64,000 nucleotides of DNA. It comes from JAITWN01 sp964437335 (GTDB taxonomy: Bacteria; Pseudomonadota; Gammaproteobacteria; SZUA-140). Positions within the stretch are counted from its first letter, which is position 1; the number at the start of each line of letters is the position of its first letter. Below are positions 59,229 to 64,000 of this stretch, one piece after another. The notes beneath the pieces were generated by a model. That model did no database searches and was not told the DNA's origin. It saw nothing but the letters and a program-made list of their open reading frames with translations. The position numbers were made by a program, and so were the translations under genes. The stretch is taken from contig CAYTGL010000004.1 in the NCBI GenBank assembly GCA_964437335.1, positions 1 to 64,000 of the forward strand, given 5' to 3'.

Positions 59229-60488
59229 TCAACTCGGGTTCTGATTGCGGGTGAACTCCGGATAGGCCTCGAGCCCGCAATCGGCCAGATCCAGGCCGCT
59301 GTACTCATCCTCTTCGCTGACCCGGATACCGACCGTGTATTTCAGGACCGCCCAGATCACGAGGCTGGCGAGGAATACCCATCCAAAAATCGAAACGATG
59401 CCGATCAGCTGCGCAAGAATGGTCGCCTCCGGATTCGATAGCACGACCGCGAGAACGCCCCAGATGCCCACCACGCCATGCACCGAGATCGCGCCGACCG
59501 GGTCATCGATGCGGATCTTGTCCATGAACACGATCGAATAGACGACGAGGACGCCGCCGATCATGCCGATGATCGTCGCGAGCAGCGGCGATGGCGACAG
59601 CGGATCGGCGGTGATCGACACCAGCCCCGCGAGCGCGCCGTTCAGCGCCATGGTCAGATCGGTCTTGCCAAACATCAGGCGCGAGGCAATCAGCGCCGCT
59701 ACGACGCCGCCGGCGGCGGCGAGATTCGTGTTCGCAAAAACCATCGCGACATTGTTTGCCGATTCGATATTGGAGACCTTCAGCTCGGAACCACCGTTGA
59801 AGCCGAACCAGCCCATCCACAGGATGAACGTGCCGAGCGTCGCGAGCGGCAGGTTCGCGCCGGGGATCGGGTTGATCTGGCCCTGCGGCCCGTATTTGCC
59901 CTTGCGCGCCCCGAGCAGCAGCACTCCGGCGAACGCGGCCGTCGCGCCGGCCAGGTGCACGATACCGGAGCCGGCGTAGTCGGAATAGCCGACTTCGCTG
60001 AGGAAACCGCCGCCCCAGCTCCAGAAACCCTGTACCGGATAGATCACCGCGGTCATGATCACCGCGAAGCCCAGGAAGGGCCACAGCCGCATGCGCTCGG
60101 CGATCGCGCCCGAGATGATCGACATCGCGGTCGCGACGAACACGACCTGGAAGAAGAAGTCGGCCATGTTCGAGTAGTACGGAGCATCCTCGCCGCCCGC
60201 AAGTACCTCCGCGGCGGTATTGTCAGTGGTGTCGAGCAGAAAACTGATGCCCGGGATCACCGAATTGAGGCCGTCGCCGTACATGATGTTGTAGCCGGCG
60301 ATCATGTACATGATGCAAGCGATCGAATACAGGCCGATGTTCTTGGTCAGGATCTCGACCGTGTTCTTCGACCGCACCAGACCGGATTCGAGCATCGTGA
60401 AGCCTGCGGCCATCCACATCACGAACGCGCCGGCGATCAGAAAATAGAAAGTGTCGAGACCGTAACCTACTTCCGTTAATGATTCCAC
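59229..60488 (-). CDS. amtB: Ammonium transporter AmtB
   Basis: Integral membrane protein of 419 residues with 11 transmembrane helices and a C-terminal cytoplasmic tail for PII binding. The twin pore histidines lie in IVHLAGATAAFAG and ISVHGVVGIWG; the phenylalanine gate region and GFNGGSE are conserved. I start it at the GTG at 60488, which has GGAGG eight bases upstream; longer frames overlap glnK without family similarity. Second gene of the glnK-amtB operon, 28 bases after glnK. Confidence 0.94.
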   Translation of the reverse strand: MESLTEVGYGLDTFYFLIAGAFVMWMAAGFTMLESGLVRSKNTVEILTKNIGLYSIACIMYMIAGYNIMYGDGLNSVIPGISFLLDTTDNTAAEVLAGGEDAPYYSNMADFFFQVVFVATAMSIISGAIAERMRLWPFLGFAVIMTAVIYPVQGFWSWGGGFLSEVGYSDYAGSGIVHLAGATAAFAGVLLLGARKGKYGPQGQINPIPGANLPLATLGTFILWMGWFGFNGGSELKVSNIESANNVAMVFANTNLAAAGGVVAALIASRLMFGKTDLTMALNGALAGLVSITADPLSPSPLLATIIGMIGGVLVVYSIVFMDKIRIDDPVGAISVHGVVGIWGVLAVVLSNPEATILAQLIGIVSIFGWVFLASLVIWAVLKYTVGIRVSEEDEYSGLDLADCGLEAYPEFTRNQNPS

Positions 60489-60516
60489 TTGTATGTCCTC
60501 CAGTGCTTCGAATATT

Positions 60517-60855
60517 TCAAAGTGCGTCGACCCCGGATTCGCCCGTGCGAATACGCACGGCCTGCTCCAGGTTGAATACAAAGATCTTGCCGTCGCCGAT
60601 CTTGCCTGTCTGGGCCGACTTGCTGATCGCTTCGATGACCTGGTCGGTCAGGGGGTCATCGACGGCGATGTCGATCTTTACCTTCGGGAGAAAATCGACG
60701 ACGTACTCGGCGCCGCGATAGAGTTCGGTATGGCCCTTCTGCCGACCGAATCCCTTGACCTCCGTCACGGTGATGCCCTGCACACCGATCTCGGACAGGG
60801 CCTCGCGCACGTCATCGAGTTTGAACGGCTTGATAATCGCGCTGACTAGCTTCAT
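60517..60855 (-). CDS. glnK: Nitrogen regulatory protein P-II (GlnK)
   Basis: Trimeric PII signal protein of 112 residues. It starts MKLVSAIIKPFKLDDVREAL; the uridylylation site is Tyr51 at the T-loop tip (TELYRGAEYVVDF); the ATP and 2-oxoglutarate site VTEVKGFGRQKGH and the C-terminal GKIFVFNLEQAVRIRTGE are conserved. It reports nitrogen status and blocks AmtB when nitrogen is ample. A sigma-54 promoter candidate sits about 80 bases upstream, as expected for the glnK-amtB operon. GGAGAGGAGAG precedes the ATG. Confidence 0.95.
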   Translation of the reverse strand: MKLVSAIIKPFKLDDVREALSEIGVQGITVTEVKGFGRQKGHTELYRGAEYVVDFLPKVKIDIAVDDPLTDQVIEAISKSAQTGKIGDGKIFVFNLEQAVRIRTGESGVDAL

Positions 60856-60935
60856 GACTCTCCTCTCCTGCATAAATGAATTCAGTTGAAATACGTCCCG
60901 CCTTACAGGGACAGGACCACGAACATCTGCGGGAG

Positions 60936-60951
60936 TGCAGCATCCATGCCA
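60936..60951 (-). promoter_or_regulatory. Sigma-54 promoter of glnK-amtB
   Basis: On the minus strand TGGCATGGATGCTGCA fits the sigma-54 consensus TGGCACG-N4-TTGCA with two mismatches and the exact spacing between the GG and GC elements. It would start transcription around 60925, giving a leader of about 70 bases. The AT-rich stretch just upstream (60953-60995) could bind IHF. NtrC activation is inferred; I see no convincing NtrC site. Confidence 0.7.
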
Positions 60952-61145
60952 TAGGTATATTTATCAATATAAACATATTGTTAAATATTTTTTCGGCCCG
61001 CCGGCCCGGGCCGGCGGCGCACCAGAATAATCGGGCTGAATCGGTGGCTGCACTGTTTTGGACCGGTGTACGAAACGGCCGGATCGACTAGAATGAACAA
61101 GCGACGGTGATGCACCGGCGTAATCCGGAGACCGGGAGCGGAAGC

Positions 61146-61415
61146 ATGATTGACCCGAAGATCATCGAAGACTTGACGCAACGACTCGCCGGCATGGTGC
61201 CTGACAGCGCACGGGCGCTGAAGCAGGATCTCGAAAAAAATTTCCGCGCATCGCTTGGCAGCACATTCTCGCGGCTCGACCTCGTGACCCGGGAAGAACT
61301 CGAGGTCCAGCAGGCGGTCCTTGCAAGGACACGGGAGAAAATCGAGCGCCTCGAGTCCCGTGTCCGGGAACTGGAAGCCCTGCTTAAGGAACGGGATGCG
61401 CTTCAGGCCCGGTAG
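61146..61415 (+). CDS. ubiK: Ubiquinone biosynthesis accessory factor UbiK
   Basis: Small helical protein of 89 residues in the BMFP (YqiC/UbiK) family. MIDPKIIEDLTQRLAGMVPDSARALKQDLEKNFRASL is the amphipathic N-terminal helix; the C-terminal half is a trimeric coiled coil (LARTREKIERLESRVRELEALLKER). UbiK helps UbiJ in aerobic ubiquinone synthesis. GGGAGCGG precedes the ATG. Divergent from glnK and followed by comM, the same order as in Pseudomonas. Confidence 0.92.
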   Translation: MIDPKIIEDLTQRLAGMVPDSARALKQDLEKNFRASLGSTFSRLDLVTREELEVQQAVLARTREKIERLESRVRELEALLKERDALQAR

Positions 61416-61493
61416 GCCGACAAACCACCGCCCGTCTCACGCTATCGAGGTCCAGGAGGGACCGATTTGCAAGGAGTTCATGGATGAATTGCC

Positions 61494-63020
61494 GTGTCGC
61501 TCGCCATCGTATTCAGTCGCGCCCAGTCCGGAATTGAAGCCCCGCTGGTCACCGTCGAGGTCCACCTCTCGAACGGCCTGCCCGGGCTGGCGATCGTCGG
61601 CCTCCCGGAAACGGCGGTCAAGGAAAGCCGGGAACGCGTGCGCGCGGCGATCCAGAACGCCGGCTTCGAATTCCCGCTGCGTCGCATCACAATCAACCTC
61701 GCGCCGGCCGACCTGCCCAAGGAAGGCGGACGTTACGATCTCGCGATCGCGCTCGGTATCCTTGCCGCTTCGGCACAACTGCCCGCAGGGCGCCTGGTGA
61801 ATTTCGAGTTCATCGGCGAACTCGCGCTGACCGGCGAATTGAGACCTGTGCGCGGCACGCTGCCGACTGCGCTGCAGGCGCATATGGCCGGGCGAATGCT
61901 GATCCTGCCGGCGCAAAACGCCGCGGAAGGTGCGCTGGTCGCCGGAGCCCCGGTATTTGGCGCCCGTCATCTGCTTGAGGTCTGCTCGCACCTCAACGGA
62001 CGCACGCTGCTGACGCCCTGTGAACCCGCGACAGTCTCCGCGACGGCGCCGGAAGATGGAAACGATATCGCTGATATTCGCGCCCAGCACCAGGCCAAGC
62101 GGGCGCTCGAAGTCGCCGCCGCCGGCCGTCACAATCTGCTGATGATCGGCCCGCCCGGCACCGGTAAAACGACTCTCGCGAGTCGCTTTCCGGGTATCCT
62201 GCCGCCGATGACCGAACAAGAGGCGCTCGAAGCCGCGGCGGTCGCGTCGATCAGCCATGCGGGCTTCGACTTTCGCGACTGGCGGCGGCGTCCGTTCCGG
62301 GCGCCGCATCATACCAGTTCCGGCATCGCGCTGGTTGGCGGCGGCGGCATACCGCAACCCGGCGAAGTCTCGCTCGCCCACCACGGCGTATTGTTCCTGG
62401 ATGAACTGCCGGAATTCGACCGGCGTGTGCTCGAGGTACTGAGAGAGCCGCTGGAATCGGGACGCATCATGATCTCAAGAGCGCGACGGCGCGCGGAATT
62501 CCCGGCGCGGTTTCAGCTGCTCGCGGCGATGAACCCGTGCCCGTGCGGCTGGCATGGCAGCCCGGACGGGCGCTGTCGCTGCACCGCCGAACAGGTGCAG
62601 CGTTATCGCGCGCGGCTGTCGGGGCCGCTGCTCGATCGCATCGACATGCAGATCGAGGTCGCGCAGCCGCCGCGAGCCGCGCTTGCCGCGGCATCCCCGA
62701 CCGGCATCGTGACCAGTGCGATCGTTCGCGAACGCGTCACGCATGCACGGGAACGCCAGCTCGCGCGCGATGGCAAGCCGGCCCAGGAATTGTCATTGCA
62801 GGAAATTGACCATCGTTGCCGGCTGGATGCCGAAGGACGGGCTTTGCTGGAGCGGGCCGGCGAGCGTCTCGGCCTGTCGGCGCGCGCGCATCACCGCATA
62901 CTCAAGGTCGCGCGCACGATCGCCGATCTCGACGCGGCGGATGGCATCACGACGGCGCACTTGAGCGAGGCGATCGGCTACCGCAGCCTCGACCGCCGTC
63001 CGGAATCACTCAGACATTGA
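61494..63020 (+). CDS. comM: YifB/ComM family Mg-chelatase-like AAA+ ATPase
   Basis: Protein of 508 residues. The N-terminal Lon-protease-like domain begins MSLAIVFSRAQSGIEAPLVTVEVHLSNGLPGLAIVGLP; Walker A is GPPGTGKTTL near 220; Walker B GVLFLDELPEF; NPCPCGWHGSPDGRCRC is the cysteine finger; and the Mg-chelatase C-terminal domain closes the protein. ComM promotes branch migration during natural transformation and is hexameric; as it is widespread in non-competent species too, competence cannot be claimed from it alone. It starts at GTG. Confidence 0.94.
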   Translation: MSLAIVFSRAQSGIEAPLVTVEVHLSNGLPGLAIVGLPETAVKESRERVRAAIQNAGFEFPLRRITINLAPADLPKEGGRYDLAIALGILAASAQLPAGRLVNFEFIGELALTGELRPVRGTLPTALQAHMAGRMLILPAQNAAEGALVAGAPVFGARHLLEVCSHLNGRTLLTPCEPATVSATAPEDGNDIADIRAQHQAKRALEVAAAGRHNLLMIGPPGTGKTTLASRFPGILPPMTEQEALEAAAVASISHAGFDFRDWRRRPFRAPHHTSSGIALVGGGGIPQPGEVSLAHHGVLFLDELPEFDRRVLEVLREPLESGRIMISRARRRAEFPARFQLLAAMNPCPCGWHGSPDGRCRCTAEQVQRYRARLSGPLLDRIDMQIEVAQPPRAALAAASPTGIVTSAIVRERVTHARERQLARDGKPAQELSLQEIDHRCRLDAEGRALLERAGERLGLSARAHHRILKVARTIADLDAADGITTAHLSEAIGYRSLDRRPESLRH

Positions 63021-63900
63021 AGCCTTTTTCGCGCAGCGCGATCTTCGCCTCGTGCGCCGTCAGTGCCATGTCGAGATCCATTTCCCAGTCGTAGGGATCG
63101 ACCGCGTCGATCTCGCGATGGACATGAATGTCGTGCCAGGGCGCGTCGGCGAAGATTTTGACCTGGCGGGTCTCCTCGATGCTCGGGGTCAGTTCCGGCC
63201 AGATGTCCTGGAACAGGTTCTCGGGGCGCACGATCGACCATTCGGCGATCATCTGATAGTGATCGGGCAGGTCGCGATAAGCCTCTTCAGTGCCTGTCTG
63301 GCGCCGGCCGGTCGAGGTATCGATGTGATCGGTGTGGATGAACACGATCAGCTTCGGCCGGCGCAGGACGATGGCCGGCATGCGGTTGACGCCGGACGGC
63401 ATCCACGCCGACAGCGCGACATCGAAGGGCCGGTCCAGCGTGTCGATAGTCGCATCGAGGCGCCGATAACAATCCGGATCAAAAAATTCCTCGATCTGGT
63501 TCGGCTTGTCGGCCGGATCCCTGAGTCCGATCACATCTACGCCCTCGCGCGCGAGCAGACTGCCAATGAAACCGTTGCGGCCGTGGACGTCGCAGATCAC
63601 CGGCTGTTCCGCGACCTGGCGCGTGCAGTGGACAATCTGGCGCATTTCGGCACGCAAGGGATAAAACGCGGCGACCGTATGTGCGTGCGTCGCGGGATTG
63701 CGATCGGGATTGCTGAATACCAGCGCGTGCAGCGGCAGGCCGGCGATGCGCTCGGCGAACGGCATCGCGGCGTTCCAGGCGGGATGCATGCGTTCCTGGA
63801 ATTCGACGATCCGGTTGAACATCTCTTCGGAGAACTTCTCCATGTGCTGCAGCTTGCGGAACTGCGGCGGAATGCCCTCAAGGTCGGCCGGTTCTTTCAT
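63010..63900 (-). CDS. Unknown protein with a methyltransferase-like motif
   Basis: Protein of 296 residues from the ATG at 63900. I do not recognise the family. Residues about 105-135 (PVICDVHGRNGFIGSLLAREGVDVIGL) look like motif I of a SAM-dependent methyltransferase with the second acidic residue after the strand, and FDVALSAWMPSGVNRMPAIVLRRPKLIVFI could be motif IV. The N-terminal 60 residues form helices (EMFNRIVEFQERMHPAW) and the C-terminus is acidic. It is convergent with comM, overlapping by 11 bases. No signal peptide or membrane segment. Confidence 0.6.
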   Translation of the reverse strand: MKEPADLEGIPPQFRKLQHMEKFSEEMFNRIVEFQERMHPAWNAAMPFAERIAGLPLHALVFSNPDRNPATHAHTVAAFYPLRAEMRQIVHCTRQVAEQPVICDVHGRNGFIGSLLAREGVDVIGLRDPADKPNQIEEFFDPDCYRRLDATIDTLDRPFDVALSAWMPSGVNRMPAIVLRRPKLIVFIHTDHIDTSTGRRQTGTEEAYRDLPDHYQMIAEWSIVRPENLFQDIWPELTPSIEETRQVKIFADAPWHDIHVHREIDAVDPYDWEMDLDMALTAHEAKIALREKGFNV

Positions 63901-63925
63901 CGGTATCTCGCGGGTGCTGGCGTTA

Positions 63926-64000
63926 CTATAGATGGAAACGCGCGCTTGATTCGTGCACGGCATCGATAAAGACGCGCACGTTTTCGGGATCGATCTCGGG
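63926..64000 (-). CDS. C-terminal fragment of a further gene, cut by the window edge
   Basis: Reading inward from the right end on the minus strand, an open frame of 24 codons ends at a TAG at 63926-63928 (ending ...VRVFIDAVHESSARFHL). It is 25 bases upstream of the start of the methyltransferase-like gene, so it is likely the last gene of the same transcript. Too short to identify. Confidence 0.4.
   Translation of the reverse strand, partial: PEIDPENVRVFIDAVHESSARFHL

Noticed and set aside
61040..61070. NtrC site for glnK: TGCACT...GGTGTA
   Set aside because: The half-sites are separated by ten bases instead of about five, and only part of the consensus is matched.

Overview
The window looks like a chromosomal segment of a high-GC, aerobic gammaproteobacterium. 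Almost every gene is a housekeeping gene, and the gene order matches blocks I know from Pseudomonas and Escherichia: dapF-DUF484-xerC, hslVU-DUF971-ubiE-ubiJ-ubiB, secB-yibN / gpmI-envC-ctpA-deacetylase, ygfB-pepP-ubiH-ubiI facing zapA-6S RNA-ygfA, priA-argS-SPOR, and glnK-amtB / ubiK-comM. A 100-N gap whose two flanks carry the same 55 bases shows that this is a scaffolded draft assembly. I cannot name the species.

Layout. 0-2 kb: a DUF167 protein, a persulfide dioxygenase-rhodanese fusion and a DUF423 membrane protein. 2-10 kb: a tightly packed minus-strand beta-oxidation operon (fadE, fadI, fadJ, fadD, acyl-CoA thioesterase). 10.3-12.5 kb: the only clearly accessory stretch, with two convergent MazEF-like toxin-antitoxin pairs, each preceded by a long palindromic operator, then a decayed ORF and an orphan Xre antitoxin beside a truncated toxin. 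12.7-16.7 kb: xthA, ubiD, an alkyltransferase-like protein and a patatin. 16.7-24.8 kb: dapF, DUF484, xerC, hslVU, DUF971, ubiE, ubiJ, ubiB. 24.8-30.7 kb (minus): DJ-1 family, polysaccharide deacetylase, ctpA, envC, gpmI. 30.9-33.6 kb: rhodanese, secB, gpsA, a MurU-like nucleotidyltransferase. 33.6-39.3 kb (minus): antiporter, ubiI, ubiH, pepP, ygfB. 39.5-41.8 kb: TIGR02449, zapA, 6S RNA, 5-FCL, EVE protein and a 52-residue lysine-rich protein. 41.9-48.4 kb: ilvA, rpiA, DUF2905 and a 1280-residue FAD/Fe-S oxidoreductase. 48.5-55.3 kb: a double cyclic-nucleotide-binding/rhodanese protein, hemJ, priA, argS and a SPOR protein. 55.4-64 kb: speA/speE, DUF4124, CDGSH protein, amtB-glnK, ubiK, comM, a methyltransferase-like unknown and the end of one more gene.

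Functionally the window is rich in ubiquinone biosynthesis (ubiD, ubiE, ubiJ, ubiB, ubiH, ubiI, ubiK), fatty-acid degradation, envelope and division factors (envC, ctpA, zapA, SPOR, xerC), sulfur-transfer rhodanese domains (three proteins) and nitrogen regulation (glnK-amtB behind a good sigma-54 promoter match).

The most interesting non-coding signals are: (1) two copies of a shared core of about 50 bp, each sitting in the loop of a long inverted repeat whose arms differ completely between copies; (2) a separate 30-bp perfect inverted repeat belonging to a dispersed GGGTCAGACCC-like family; these repeats mark the two broken ends of the usual SPOR-hslV junction; (3) a candidate 81-nt small RNA antisense-side of hemJ with promoter and terminator; (4) a DnaA-box cluster with an AT-rich stretch upstream of priA. 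No CRISPR array, insertion sequence, prophage, tRNA or rRNA gene was recognised.
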